Virus record (IMG/VR): IMGVR_UViG_3300042305_001561
Span: 1-64,000 of that record
DNA from: a virus
Direction: 5' to 3' (one strand)
Length of the DNA stretch: 64,000 bases
Of the stretch, positions 25,835 through 34,331 are shown one piece after another (within the stretch, counting starts at the first letter, position 1; each line of letters opens with the position of its first letter). The position numbers and the translations under genes are program-made. The notes beneath the pieces were generated by a model. The model did no database searches and was not told the origin of the DNA. It saw only the letters and a program-made list of their open reading frames with translations.

Positions 25835-27313
25835 TTATTTGTTATATTTTTTTAGTACTTCATCTTTATTGATCTTAGGAATTGGAAATCCAAGACTATT
25901 GTTTGGCATGTTGTGTCCAACATATTCATCGTGACGATGAATGTTAAATCTTTCACGACCTTTCCAGTTTGCCATCATATTGTCCAGTCCATTTGCCATT
26001 TTTTCACACATACTTTCTGCACTTAGTCCGCCAACTCCGCACATCCATTCTCTACCTTCTAATGCATATTCACGACGCTTTTCCTTACCGGTTAGATACC
26101 AATACATGAATGCTTCAGCACAATCTTCCCACTTGGCATAATCGGCAAGAATGTATGGAGTAGGAATACTACCTTGCATCATTCTTGCGCCCGGAAAGAT
26201 TGGTGTAACCCATCTGCCGTGATTCTTGTATCTACCATCGGCATTAGTTCCCCATCCATTTTCAAATTGCACCGGATTTCCTGCATCGTCCGTAAATCCA
26301 CACTGATCCTGCAATCCTCCAGTAACCGTGACAATTATTGGAGTACCTGCCATTACGCTTTCCGCAGTAGCAATACCAAATCCTTCGTTGTCGGAAAGAT
26401 TCACTGTTACATCTGCAATGTTATATAACTGATTCATTCTTTCTGGAAGAACCTTGTCAACACTGAACACTACATCATAATTCGGGCAAAATGCCTGCTT
26501 GCACGCTGGCAAATCGGTACCCGCTTCATCTACTGGATGTGTATGTAGGAATAATACGCACTTTGCTGCTTCTTCTTTTGGTAGATTGTCACAGAATGCT
26601 CTATACGCAAGTAGTATTGTGCTGGTTTGCTTGCGACGAATATTTCTATTATTATAGAATATTACGAACTTATAGTCCTTCTTGAAATACTGTCTGCGTA
26701 TTAGTTGCAATTCGCTCAATTCAGCTTCGGTAGTCAACGGTCTAAACATCTTACGATTAATACCGTGCGGCACATACGATACAGTTGTAGGATTATTTAG
26801 TGTAGTTCCAAGAATGTTCTTTACAATGTTTTCTGTCTGCTTGCTGATACAGCCAATCCAATCGCACGACTCATAGTATGGACGATTATACATTGGATAT
26901 GGAAGATCGTCCCAGATGCTATAAAACCCGATTGGAATTTTTTGACGCAATTCACGCTCAATCTGATATAGCCAAATCCAAAAACGAGGGTCAGTAAAAT
27001 GAAGCAACGCATCTGGTTTTTCCATCTTGATAACTTCGTTTAGAAGATTGGCGTCCCCATAACCATCAACTGGATATAGGCGAACATACGAATCATCTAT
27101 ACCAGCAACTTGGTTGGTGGCTTGGTCAAGATTCATTATCTTGCCTTTTTCGGGATGCGTTACGCTGCCTGCCATTTGCACCCAGTTGTATTTGCCCGCC
27201 AGACCTGTTACAAACTCTCTTGCCATTGTAGCAATACCAGAATGCATTCTCAGGTCATCGCAAAGCAGTATAATCTTTTTTCTGTCCTTCTGAGGAATAT
27301 AACTATTTACCAT
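25835..27313 (-). CDS. Family 4 (GT-B) glycosyltransferase, large
   Basis: 492 aa. IILLCDDLRMHSGIATMARE start, VSYVPHGINRKMFRP, FVIFYNNRNIRRKQ and VNLSDNEGFGIATAESVMAG (E-x7-E). A long C-terminal arm after residue ~400 contains MYWYLTGKEKRREYALEG. First gene of the glycan operon, behind a good sigma70-like promoter at 27326-27353. Confidence 0.9.
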   Translation of the reverse strand: MVNSYIPQKDRKKIILLCDDLRMHSGIATMAREFVTGLAGKYNWVQMAGSVTHPEKGKIMNLDQATNQVAGIDDSYVRLYPVDGYGDANLLNEVIKMEKPDALLHFTDPRFWIWLYQIERELRQKIPIGFYSIWDDLPYPMYNRPYYESCDWIGCISKQTENIVKNILGTTLNNPTTVSYVPHGINRKMFRPLTTEAELSELQLIRRQYFKKDYKFVIFYNNRNIRRKQTSTILLAYRAFCDNLPKEEAAKCVLFLHTHPVDEAGTDLPACKQAFCPNYDVVFSVDKVLPERMNQLYNIADVTVNLSDNEGFGIATAESVMAGTPIIVTVTGGLQDQCGFTDDAGNPVQFENGWGTNADGRYKNHGRWVTPIFPGARMMQGSIPTPYILADYAKWEDCAEAFMYWYLTGKEKRREYALEGREWMCGVGGLSAESMCEKMANGLDNMMANWKGRERFNIHRHDEYVGHNMPNNSLGFPIPKINKDEVLKKYNK

Positions 27314-27325
27314 ATATAACCTTGT

Positions 27326-27353
27326 ATTATGTTTTAAATCTGCGTTATGTCAA
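27326..27353 (-). promoter_or_regulatory. Sigma70-like promoter of the glycan operon
   Basis: Minus strand TTGACA, 16-bp spacer, CATAAT, 12 nt before the ATG at 27313. All genes leftwards to 10.5 kb run in the same direction with little space, so this may drive a very long transcript. Confidence 0.7.
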
Positions 27354-27358
27354 ATTAT

Positions 27359-27568
27359 TTAAAATGCAGAACCGCTGATTTGTAAAGAATTTTCTTCGTT
27401 GAGCTTCTTTCTGAACTCTGGATCGTTGATATAAAGATATACACAACGATTTACAAGTTTTTGTAGCGTCATTCCACTTGATACACCTGCTTCCTTAAAA
27501 GCAGTATATTTGTCCTTGAACAGGTGTACAGAAGTGAATGATGTTTCGTGGCTAGTTTTTAGTTTCAT
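27359..27568 (-). CDS. Ribbon-helix-helix-like small protein
   Basis: 69 aa. TSFTSVHLFKDKYTAFKEAG then SGMTLQKLVNRCVYLYINDP looks like a beta strand plus two helices of the Arc/CopG kind. It sits directly upstream of the glycan operon promoter and could regulate it; this is inference. Confidence 0.6.
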   Translation of the reverse strand: MKLKTSHETSFTSVHLFKDKYTAFKEAGVSSGMTLQKLVNRCVYLYINDPEFRKKLNEENSLQISGSAF

Positions 27569-27695
27569 ATATATGATTGTTAGATTTCTCTATATACATA
27601 TATATGAGATTAGGTTTTCCGTATATATAAAAAACTATTGGCGTATAGAAACTAACAATTTTATTTTCCGTTTAATTATACCATATTTATTGATT

Positions 27696-28088
27696 ATGAT
27701 TAAACTAATAGAAATATTACAAGATGTTATAGACGACGAAATAAAATTCAGTAACAAGGGTGACGGAGCAGGCTACGAGTTAGTTAAAAAAAATCCGTTT
27801 AATATTAAAAAATTAGTTGATCGTGGTATTATATTTGTTACTAAACCCGGCAATGGTAAAGGTGGAGTAGATGAACCAAACTGGGAGGGCGATGCTAGTA
27901 TTATTACATTAAAAAACCTATCCAATCCAGATCCTTGGATGAAAATAGCAATAAAAAGTCCAATGCCAAAATCCATTCCATATATACAAAAAGATCAAGA
28001 TAAATTACTTTATAATGGAAAATATAATCAAATACTTTGGGGTATTGAAAAAAAGGGATTCAAGCCCGAAGATTTTTATTTGAAGTGA
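27696..28088 (+). CDS. Hypothetical protein with (I/L)xE-type leader
   Basis: 130 aa, not recognised. The start at 27696 (MIKLIEILQDVIDDE) is preceded directly by CCATATTTATTGATT; the frame is open for 62 codons further upstream but that part is AT-rich intergenic DNA. The body (FVTKPGNGKGGVDEPNWEGD) looks globular. The N-terminus resembles the leaders of other proteins in this window. Confidence 0.7.
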   Translation: MIKLIEILQDVIDDEIKFSNKGDGAGYELVKKNPFNIKKLVDRGIIFVTKPGNGKGGVDEPNWEGDASIITLKNLSNPDPWMKIAIKSPMPKSIPYIQKDQDKLLYNGKYNQILWGIEKKGFKPEDFYLK

Positions 28089-28103
28089 AATTAAAGTGAT
28101 ATA

Positions 28104-29108
28104 TCAGCCTTCTTTTCCGTTACAATAAAGTTCGCCTTTATCGTTCTTGAGTGTCTTGAAGATACAATACTTACAGTTTTTGCGGCCCTTGCCAGGATTC
28201 TTTAGAAACACAGCGTCTTTATTATATTCACCGTTGTCATCAAAGCCATTTTTTATAAAGTCAAGAAAAGCAGATTCTACTTCTTTCATGCTCATCTTGC
28301 CATCTGGCGGCGATATGCGTTGAATACGCTGCTGCGGAAACTCAGCATCTTCAAGTAACTTACGCTTGACTACAAAGAACTCAACTTCTATGTCAGACAT
28401 CGGTACCTTGAACATTTGATGATAAAAACGCTTATACAACAGTAGTTGGTCAATCTTCGTGCGATCCGCTTTTTGGTACTTGTTCCAGCCTCTACTGCTA
28501 GTCTTGAAGTCGAGAATAAGAATCTTTTGCGTTGTTTTATCTCTGAAAACGATGTCAAGAAAGCCTTTGTATAATATCGTATTGCTTCTCAGTGGAATCT
28601 CCAACGGCAGTTCAATGCCAACAATTTCATACTTCTTGCTAGGAAAATGCTTGCTACGCTGAGAATAACTCAATACGTGATCAAGAATAATCTTACCATC
28701 GTTCTCAAATTCAGATACAAGTTGCGGAGTAATCAATCCTAATGCCTCAAGATCTTCTTCATTCAACTTGGATTGTTCTGCATCCGCAATCTTGAGATCT
28801 TTCAATCCCTCTTCATACGACTTCTTAAAAATAGAAAAAGTATCAAGTGCGTCTGCTTCTGTGGCACCCACCGTATATAGCACTCGCAGATACTCTTGCA
28901 AGGCTTCGTGGATACCTGTGCCAAAAACTGTGTGAATGCTTGCCTCATATGGAGCAAGCTTGTCTATATACGACAGTTTCCATTGCTGGGGGCATTTCAG
29001 CCACATAGCATATTGACTGAAGCTTACTGTTTTCAGTTTTTTTGTTTCTTCTTGCGTAGGCAAAGGAGTTTCTGCTACTGGTTCGGCGTAAAAATCATTT
29101 ATAGACAT
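28104..29108 (-). CDS. PD-(D/E)XK nuclease, RecB/Cas4 type
   Basis: 334 aa. SFSQYAMWLKCPQQWKLSYI, TGIHEALQEYL (His of motif I), KGFLDIVFRD...ILILDFKTSSRG (D...DxK) and the Gln/Tyr helix after it form the RecB-like core. Cys residues at both ends (WLKCPQQW, NCKYC, ELYC) could bind an Fe-S cluster as in Cas4/AddB. Acts on DNA ends in recombination or genome processing. Start at 29108 is chosen since a promoter -10 lies just upstream (29115-29142), making the transcript nearly leaderless. Confidence 0.88.
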   Translation of the reverse strand: MSINDFYAEPVAETPLPTQEETKKLKTVSFSQYAMWLKCPQQWKLSYIDKLAPYEASIHTVFGTGIHEALQEYLRVLYTVGATEADALDTFSIFKKSYEEGLKDLKIADAEQSKLNEEDLEALGLITPQLVSEFENDGKIILDHVLSYSQRSKHFPSKKYEIVGIELPLEIPLRSNTILYKGFLDIVFRDKTTQKILILDFKTSSRGWNKYQKADRTKIDQLLLYKRFYHQMFKVPMSDIEVEFFVVKRKLLEDAEFPQQRIQRISPPDGKMSMKEVESAFLDFIKNGFDDNGEYNKDAVFLKNPGKGRKNCKYCIFKTLKNDKGELYCNGKEG

Positions 29109-29114
29109 AAAATC

Positions 29115-29142
29115 AGTATATATCAAGTATTGTTGATGTCAA
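29115..29142 (-). promoter_or_regulatory. Sigma70-like promoter of the nuclease gene
   Basis: Minus strand TTGACA, 16-bp spacer, TATACT. The -10 ends 6 nt before the ATG at 29108, so the message should have almost no leader. Confidence 0.65.
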
Positions 29143-29189
29143 TTGTAAAGAGTTTATATTTATTTAGATAAACAAAAAATATATCATAT

Positions 29190-29657
29190 ATGGATAACAA
29201 AACATTCACACACGTTCTACAGAAAAAGGGAGTATTACGTACTTTTTCAGTGGCAAAGGTTGTAAAGAAGAAAGACATAGATGAGTTGAAAAGTTTAATT
29301 AAAAGTATTGCGGCGAATGATGCAGAGTATAATCAGATGCTAAAGGAAGAAATGGCTAAACTATCAGACATGCATAGCGATAAAAATCCAATACCTGGCA
29401 TCATATACAACAATGATGAGTTGTCGGCACGCAGAAACTTGATATATGCCATCGCAAACAAGTTCTCAAAAAATATCAAGAGCATGAACTTTGAGAAGGG
29501 AGAACTTGCCTTCTTGATTTCTTCTATCGTGGCAAAACTTGAGTTAGAGCACGAAGACTTTACCAAACTAAGCGAAGAACTTGAAAACGAACTTGGCGAC
29601 GAAGATGATGAAGATGGCGAAGACCAAGAAGAAGATGGTGATGAATACAAATACTAA
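29190..29657 (+). CDS. Hypothetical acidic-tailed protein
   Basis: 155 aa, not recognised. Helical body and a C-terminal acidic run (GDEDDEDGEDQEEDGDEY). Preceded by TTATATTTATTTAG. Convergent with the dNMP kinase gene (4-nt overlap). Acidic tails of this sort occur in DNA-mimic and scaffold proteins; no assignment made. Confidence 0.75.
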   Translation: MDNKTFTHVLQKKGVLRTFSVAKVVKKKDIDELKSLIKSIAANDAEYNQMLKEEMAKLSDMHSDKNPIPGIIYNNDELSARRNLIYAIANKFSKNIKSMNFEKGELAFLISSIVAKLELEHEDFTKLSEELENELGDEDDEDGEDQEEDGDEYKY

Positions 29658-30271
29658 AACTTTTGTATCCAAATCTTCATAAACTTTTCTACGTGTTCAT
29701 TCAGTTTTGGATTCAGTAATAGTTCTTCGGCTGTCATCTTGCCTTCATCTTCCCATTCTATGCGGTGTTGTGCGGCGGCTTTGATTTTTGGATTGTTGGC
29801 TTCTTCGTGGTCATTGGCGGGCAATACAAACTTCTTTACGCCATCAACAATGCTATACTTGCTGATATGACACAGCACTCCTTTGGTCTCTTTCTTCAAG
29901 AAGTATAGTTCATCTTTTTCATATACATCATATCGCACATCCGTAACGATATAAAAGTCATAGTTGGATTCATCAATAGTTTTCTTGGCAAGATCAACCC
30001 AGTATCTGCCATTTGTGCGTTTGCGTTGAGCATCGCCATACCATACAAGCATAGGACGAATAAGAATCTTTTCTTCAGGAACTTGTGTAAAAGCAGATAT
30101 GCCAAGATTTTCCAATAAAAACTTATCGCAATGCTGCTTTAGCGGGTCAGCAAATGCGACCTTCTTGACGCTATAACCAGCCTGCTGTAGTTTCATTTCT
30201 ACAATAGAAGCAAATGTATCTTTACCGCTGCGGGCTGCGCCTCCAACTCCTATAACATTTTTATTAGACAT
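29654..30271 (-). CDS. Deoxynucleoside-monophosphate kinase-like P-loop protein
   Basis: 205 aa. Walker A GVGGAARSGKDTFASIVE is typical of the T4 gp1/phage dNMP kinase group, with KVAFADPLKQHCDKF after it and IVTDVRYDVYEKDEL as a conserved acidic/Arg region. It should phosphorylate dNMPs (including modified ones) to dNDPs. The start at 30271 fits 4 nt after the upstream gene. Confidence 0.85.
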   Translation of the reverse strand: MSNKNVIGVGGAARSGKDTFASIVEMKLQQAGYSVKKVAFADPLKQHCDKFLLENLGISAFTQVPEEKILIRPMLVWYGDAQRKRTNGRYWVDLAKKTIDESNYDFYIVTDVRYDVYEKDELYFLKKETKGVLCHISKYSIVDGVKKFVLPANDHEEANNPKIKAAAQHRIEWEDEGKMTAEELLLNPKLNEHVEKFMKIWIQKF

Positions 30272-30275
30272 ATGT

Positions 30276-30710
30276 TTATTCCCATTTACGATGATCTTCT
30301 GCCACCCATTCCCAACCATCATATTCAGCAATATGCCATTTTACATCGTCGGGTACTTCAACGATTTTTATTTTACAACTGCTTCCGCTTGCTGCCTCTG
30401 ATCCAAGTTCTTCAATCGCCTCAATCAAAAACTTGTTGGTTCTGTCATTTGTAAACCTTTCGTTTACGCGATAATCGTGTGGATTTTTTTGCTCTTGAGG
30501 GTTTGGTATAGAAAACGCAATATAGTCACCGCCATAGCCACGACGGTCAGTCAAATCATGTGCAGGAACAAGTTTACTCGTGAACGTATGATCGGTAGTA
30601 TATTCATACTTGAAGAAATAACAACTAACGCCTGCTTTTTCGCAGTATAGTTTCAGTGCTTCGGGTGATAGACCAAACCCTCCATAAGATGCGTTGATGG
30701 CTACTTTCAT
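30276..30710 (-). CDS. Conserved phage-type hypothetical protein
   Basis: 144 aa. Starts MKVAINASYGGFGLSPEALK and ends with KIKIVEVPDDVKWHIAEYDG and WVAEDHRKW, a pattern I recall from uncharacterised phage and bacterial proteins, without known function. Tightly spaced between clamp-loader-like and kinase genes (3 and 4 nt). Confidence 0.75.
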   Translation of the reverse strand: MKVAINASYGGFGLSPEALKLYCEKAGVSCYFFKYEYTTDHTFTSKLVPAHDLTDRRGYGGDYIAFSIPNPQEQKNPHDYRVNERFTNDRTNKFLIEAIEELGSEAASGSSCKIKIVEVPDDVKWHIAEYDGWEWVAEDHRKWE

Positions 30711-30713
30711 ATG

Positions 30714-31184
30714 TTATACTTCCATTAGTTCTTTGATTTGCTTTTCGTTATATCCGTATTTGCCAACAATGCCAACAATATCGGCCTTTGTCAAGATGGA
30801 TATATACTCAAGCACATTTCTTTCGCTGTCTTGAAAATGATTGGATAGCAGAGTGAGTAAAGCAGGATTATACTTCTCACTCTTGCTCTTGATATATGGA
30901 TAAAATGCCCTACGCTTTGGCACAAAAGCAATCAGCACCTTGTAAAACTCTTTAGGAGATAATACGCCGCTATATTTCTGTACGTGATTCAATGTATCAA
31001 TAAGTTCAGGTTGCATACTTAGAAAACGGCACACCATAAAGTTGGACCAACTCTTTTTGTCTGCGTCGGTAAGTTTGTCAAAATAATCAATGTCCTGCTT
31101 TTCGCGGACATGATTGATATGATCAAACAATCCCTTGGGCTTTGTTATGACAGCACCAGTTTCTGTTGCTTTTTTTCTTGGCAT
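30714..31184 (-). CDS. 62: Clamp loader A subunit, T4 gp62-like
   Basis: 156 aa. LFDHINHVREKQDIDYFDKL, DKKSWSNFMVCRFLSMQPEL and the C-terminal IVGIVGKYGYNEKQIKELM match the phage clamp loader A subunit, which with gp44 loads the sliding clamp at primer ends. In T4 genes 44 and 62 are adjacent; here the gp44-like gene is 32 kb away. ATG at 31184, 1 nt after the upstream stop. Confidence 0.75.
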   Translation of the reverse strand: MPRKKATETGAVITKPKGLFDHINHVREKQDIDYFDKLTDADKKSWSNFMVCRFLSMQPELIDTLNHVQKYSGVLSPKEFYKVLIAFVPKRRAFYPYIKSKSEKYNPALLTLLSNHFQDSERNVLEYISILTKADIVGIVGKYGYNEKQIKELMEV

Positions 31185-31185
31185 T

Positions 31186-31395
31186 TTACGATTTGGTCCA
31201 GACACGCTTATCGTATTGTACAAAGGTTGTCAATCCAAAGCCGTTCTTGGCATTGGACCATACACCAGCATCATTTTTTGACGATGTTATCTTTGTGAAT
31301 ACAGCAGAAGTTGATTCTACAGGCTTAGTCAAGTAAAACTTGCTGCCAATAGCCAACTTGCCAAACTCAATCTGCTTTGTTGTTTCGTCGCTCAT
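31186..31395 (-). CDS. Small hypothetical protein
   Basis: 69 aa (start MSDETTKQIEFGKLAIGSKF), beta-rich, one small domain. AGAGGA stands 9 nt before the ATG at 31395, inside the end of the upstream gene. Function unknown; gene order suggests a replication accessory. Confidence 0.7.
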   Translation of the reverse strand: MSDETTKQIEFGKLAIGSKFYLTKPVESTSAVFTKITSSKNDAGVWSNAKNGFGLTTFVQYDKRVWTKS

Positions 31396-31711
31396 TTTTG
31401 TTTTCCTCTTTTGGTAGTTCAACAGATTCTTTGTCTTTGGATAAAAGACGCTGAACGTGCTGCTCTAATCTATGAAATCGTGATTGATATTCCGTATGTT
31501 TGCCCGATAGTTTATCTACCTTACTGGTTTGACGCTTTAGATTGTCAAATATTATTCTTAGTGTTTCTGTGATGGCGTTGCCATTTTCAACTATAGTAGT
31601 TTTATTTGTCTTATCCATCTTCTTTATCATAAGATAAAACTTATAACAAGAATACGCCAGACACAACTCAATAATGAATATCGCAACCAGAAGTATATAA
31701 AAATAAGTCAT
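31367..31711 (-). CDS. Single-pass membrane protein with coiled coil
   Basis: 114 aa. One N-terminal membrane helix (YFYILLVAIFIIELCLAYSC), then a Lys/Gln/Glu-rich cytoplasmic or periplasmic coiled coil. Topology resembles small phage membrane anchors but no family is recognised. Has its own promoter at 31728-31756. Confidence 0.75.
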   Translation of the reverse strand: MTYFYILLVAIFIIELCLAYSCYKFYLMIKKMDKTNKTTIVENGNAITETLRIIFDNLKRQTSKVDKLSGKHTEYQSRFHRLEQHVQRLLSKDKESVELPKEENKNERRNNKAD

Positions 31712-31716
31712 AAATA

Positions 31717-31756
31717 AATACCCCGATAATATAGATCAGGGTATTGTTGTTGTCAA
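31717..31756 (-). promoter_or_regulatory. Sigma70-like promoter within an inverted repeat
   Basis: Minus strand TTGACA (31751-31756), 17-bp spacer, TATATT (31728-31733). AATACCC (31717-31723) and GGGTATT (31739-31745) flank the -10, so a repressor could bind here or the message could fold. Confidence 0.6.
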
Positions 31757-32412
31757 GATGCTATTTCTTGCCTTACTTCAGTAACATTATCCAAGAAATG
31801 TATCCAACTTGGATGATGTGCGATTTGTATGGTTGAACTTACTGGCACAGCCCTTGGTGCCTTTGGCTTGCGAATAAGTTTTAGACCAGCCTGTTCTGGC
31901 GTTTTATCACCTTTCTTGCTGTTGATTTCTTTATGACACCATACCATATTCTCAAACGTATTCTTGCCGCCCTTGGTACGAGGAATAACGTGGTCAATGT
32001 TGCCATCTTTCCAAGAAATCTGACGACCCGTATATTGACATACTCCACCATCACGTTTACGAATGCTTTCTTTGGTCGGACGAGGAGTAACTACAGGCAT
32101 CTTGCTATAGTTTGGCTGTATGATTACTCGCGGAGCCCGAATAGTCATATTAGAAGTATGTATAGCCAAATCATAATCTCTTATAGGCAGATTCTTCCAA
32201 GTTTCCCAATCAACCGGCTGTACATATTCTGGATTATCCCAATCTACGCTGCCATTTTCATCCACACGAAAGTTCATATCTATGGCAAGAGCAGGCGGAT
32301 TGTTGCCATCAACCCCACCCAGCATAGAAATAAGAGCCTCCTTGACAGTCTTTGTATTCAAAGCCTGCCATAAGTTATTTAGGCACAATACTGGTTGAGA
32401 GATAACATTCAT
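31753..32412 (-). CDS. HNH endonuclease family protein
   Basis: 219 aa. Starts MNVISQPVLCLNNLWQALNT, the typical start of the HNH family with an N-terminal domain. Core: IRKRDGGVCQYTGRQI then IDHVIPRTKGGKNTFENMVW and CHKEINSKKGDKTPEQAGL. Catalytic His and Asn are intact. AGGA lies before the ATG. Could act in genome processing or as a mobile nuclease. Confidence 0.85.
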   Translation of the reverse strand: MNVISQPVLCLNNLWQALNTKTVKEALISMLGGVDGNNPPALAIDMNFRVDENGSVDWDNPEYVQPVDWETWKNLPIRDYDLAIHTSNMTIRAPRVIIQPNYSKMPVVTPRPTKESIRKRDGGVCQYTGRQISWKDGNIDHVIPRTKGGKNTFENMVWCHKEINSKKGDKTPEQAGLKLIRKPKAPRAVPVSSTIQIAHHPSWIHFLDNVTEVRQEIAS

Positions 32413-32464
32413 AATATATCCTTTCAGATATAACTATGACTACAATAATATAAAAAGTCAAGTG

Positions 32465-32668
32465 TTATTTCTTGGCAGGTATAACTTTTTCAATCCTGAA
32501 GTATGGGTCAAAGTCAATCTCCATATCATCATCAAATAATACAACGGTTCTATTAACCTTTTGTATTACGGCGGTTACTTTCATTTTTTTACCTGTTGAA
32601 GATATTACAACATCTCCAACTTCAAGACGCTTGGCGATTTTGTCTGTATGTGCTGTTTTTGTCATCAT
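32465..32668 (-). CDS. Small SH3/KOW-like protein
   Basis: 67 aa. RLEVGDVVISSTGKKMKVTA and VLFDDDMEIDFDPYFRIEKV look like a small beta barrel that could bind nucleic acid. Preceded by AATATTTATTTATG. Not assigned to a family. Confidence 0.65.
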   Translation of the reverse strand: MMTKTAHTDKIAKRLEVGDVVISSTGKKMKVTAVIQKVNRTVVLFDDDMEIDFDPYFRIEKVIPAKK

Positions 32669-32677
32669 AAATAAATA

Positions 32678-32869
32678 TTAGTATTTTGTAGCAAGATGCC
32701 AATATCCGCAATAACTACATTTGTATGGTATTCTATCACTACGATACTCTGTCAGTATTCTTTTAGCATCACGAATAGCATCGTTGCGAGATTCATAGTT
32801 TGTTTTAGTTTCGCAGGAAAGTTTGTGATGATCATTTAAGAACTTGGTATAAGATTTTCTTGTAGTCAT
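32678..32869 (-). CDS. Small zinc-knuckle-like protein
   Basis: 63 aa. Basic helical part followed by PYKCSYCGYWHLATKY: a CxxC plus His, typical of short phage zinc-finger proteins. Its start overlaps the end of the RNA ligase gene by 38 nt. Function unknown. Confidence 0.7.
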   Translation of the reverse strand: MTTRKSYTKFLNDHHKLSCETKTNYESRNDAIRDAKRILTEYRSDRIPYKCSYCGYWHLATKY

Positions 32870-33947
32870 CTGCTGTTATTGGCTTACCGTCAAGCACTTT
32901 GAATACAATCGCAGATCTGCCTGTGCTGCCATGTGCTTGTAATATTTCTGCGGCAGCAAACTTGCGTGGCATTTTAGAACGAGCGGCGGCAAAAGCAAAC
33001 AGTGCGTTCATTATGGTATGAACTTCTTTCATCGCATCGCATATGCGTGAAATATGCCCGATTGCCATATTTGCTATTTCGTAGTCAAACTTATGCGTAA
33101 GATAATCAAAGAACTCAGTATAGCCAGTAGGTTCGTGAGATAGTGTATGACGGTCCATAAACCAATCAATATATACATCAATTACCTTTTCTATGCTTGA
33201 GATTTCACTCTTGGCGCGATGCAGATACAAGTATTGAGCACTCTTGATCTTTAGAATATCCTGTTCGTCGTTGTAATACAGGCATATGCCCTCAAAGTCC
33301 CGCATATCAACCACTGCCTTCTGTAATTCGTCGATGGAGTTATAATTATAAAACTTTGGGCGGCGAAAGTTATAGTTTCTGGCAATATGGTTTAGTGAGT
33401 GCTGGTCTACAAGCGAATAGTCATCGTGTACAATTGCGGCAATAAGAACCATATCGGGCTCTTTGCCATAATCTAATACAATACGATTGGTAGGAGATAG
33501 CCACTCAAAGATATAAGAATGCTGAGTGGTGTCTTGCTTTTCAAGATATGATATAAACTTGGCATACTTATTTAGCAATACATCTATTTCGTGTGCGTTT
33601 TCTTGCCTACGAGCATCTGTCGTTCCTCTTGTACGAATAACAGTATGCCCCTTATATCTTGAGAATATAAGCGTAGAACCGTCCAACTTCTCAATCATTC
33701 TTGAACCAACGAGAGAAGACGGTGTGGGTGATATGTCAGGCTTTTCACCAAGGTTAAAAAACTTCTTGAAACTCAGTGAAACAGGATTTCCTTCCTTATC
33801 CCACAGTGAAGATCTAAAGATAAGATTCTGCTTGTTCCAAGTCGCTCCGATATGAATAGGTTGAATCAAATAGCACTCGTGCTCACCAACGAGATGCTGG
33901 TGAACCATAAAAGAGTTTCTATCTATAGACTGTATGTCTATTTTCAT
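32832..33947 (-). CDS. rnlA: T4 Rnl1-like RNA ligase
   Basis: 371 aa, almost the length of T4 Rnl1 (374). Nucleotidyl motif I is EKLDGST with Lys87 as predicted AMP-bound lysine; motif III-like HSYIFEWLSP and motif IV DFEGICLYY; motif V KIKSAQYL. It joins 5'-phosphate and 3'-hydroxyl RNA ends, in T4 to repair tRNA cut by host anticodon nucleases. Fits the tRNA/tmRNA array of this genome. A sigma70-like promoter is at 33954-33981. Confidence 0.88.
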   Translation of the reverse strand: MKIDIQSIDRNSFMVHQHLVGEHECYLIQPIHIGATWNKQNLIFRSSLWDKEGNPVSLSFKKFFNLGEKPDISPTPSSLVGSRMIEKLDGSTLIFSRYKGHTVIRTRGTTDARRQENAHEIDVLLNKYAKFISYLEKQDTTQHSYIFEWLSPTNRIVLDYGKEPDMVLIAAIVHDDYSLVDQHSLNHIARNYNFRRPKFYNYNSIDELQKAVVDMRDFEGICLYYNDEQDILKIKSAQYLYLHRAKSEISSIEKVIDVYIDWFMDRHTLSHEPTGYTEFFDYLTHKFDYEIANMAIGHISRICDAMKEVHTIMNALFAFAAARSKMPRKFAAAEILQAHGSTGRSAIVFKVLDGKPITADDYKKILYQVLK

Positions 33948-33953
33948 AGAACA

Positions 33954-33981
33954 AGCATACTATGGATATACTAAGTGTCAA
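33954..33981 (-). promoter_or_regulatory. Sigma70-like promoter of the RNA ligase gene
   Basis: Minus strand TTGACA, 16-bp spacer, TATGCT; 6 nt from the -10 end to the ATG at 33947. Overlaps the far side of the terminator for the next gene upstream. Confidence 0.6.
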
Positions 33982-33982
33982 T

Positions 33983-34014
33983 AAAAAATCCCCCAAAATA
34001 ACTTGGGGGATTTT
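33983..34014 (-). terminator. Rho-independent terminator
   Basis: AAAATCCCCCAA (33985-33996) and TTGGGGGATTTT (34003-34014) form a 12-bp stem with a 6-nt loop, with a U-run on the minus strand, ending the small basic gene at 34037. Confidence 0.85.
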
Positions 34015-34036
34015 GATATATCAATATTCTACAATA

Positions 34037-34252
34037 TTACTTGGTAAGAATACGGCGCAAAGCAGCAACTGCTCTACCATCAAGGCGAACCTTGTTCATC
34101 TTCTTGGTGACGGGATTGATACCAGTCACACTAAGATGCATAATCTCATCCTTTACACCCTTTACAGGGCGAGTAAAAGAAAGAGAATACTTTCCGTTCT
34201 TGACGAATGTATTGATTTTGCGGCCATTCTTTGTCTTGGTTGTCTTAGTCAT
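34037..34252 (-). CDS. Small basic protein
   Basis: 71 aa, strongly basic (starts MTKTTKTKNGRKINTFVKNG; ends RLDGRAVAALRRILTK). Could bind nucleic acid; not recognised. Monocistronic: promoter at 34304-34331, terminator directly after it. Confidence 0.7.
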   Translation of the reverse strand: MTKTTKTKNGRKINTFVKNGKYSLSFTRPVKGVKDEIMHLSVTGINPVTKKMNKVRLDGRAVAALRRILTK

Positions 34253-34303
34253 ATGCGTATATTTTTTGTGTTTTATTATTCTTATATTGAATAAGATAAA
34301 TAC

Positions 34304-34331
34304 AGTATGTAGATTACTCGCAGATTGTCAA
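34304..34331 (-). promoter_or_regulatory. Sigma70-like promoter of the small basic gene
   Basis: Minus strand TTGACA, 16-bp spacer, CATACT. The -35 lies inside the last codons of the UV endonuclease gene. Confidence 0.5.
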
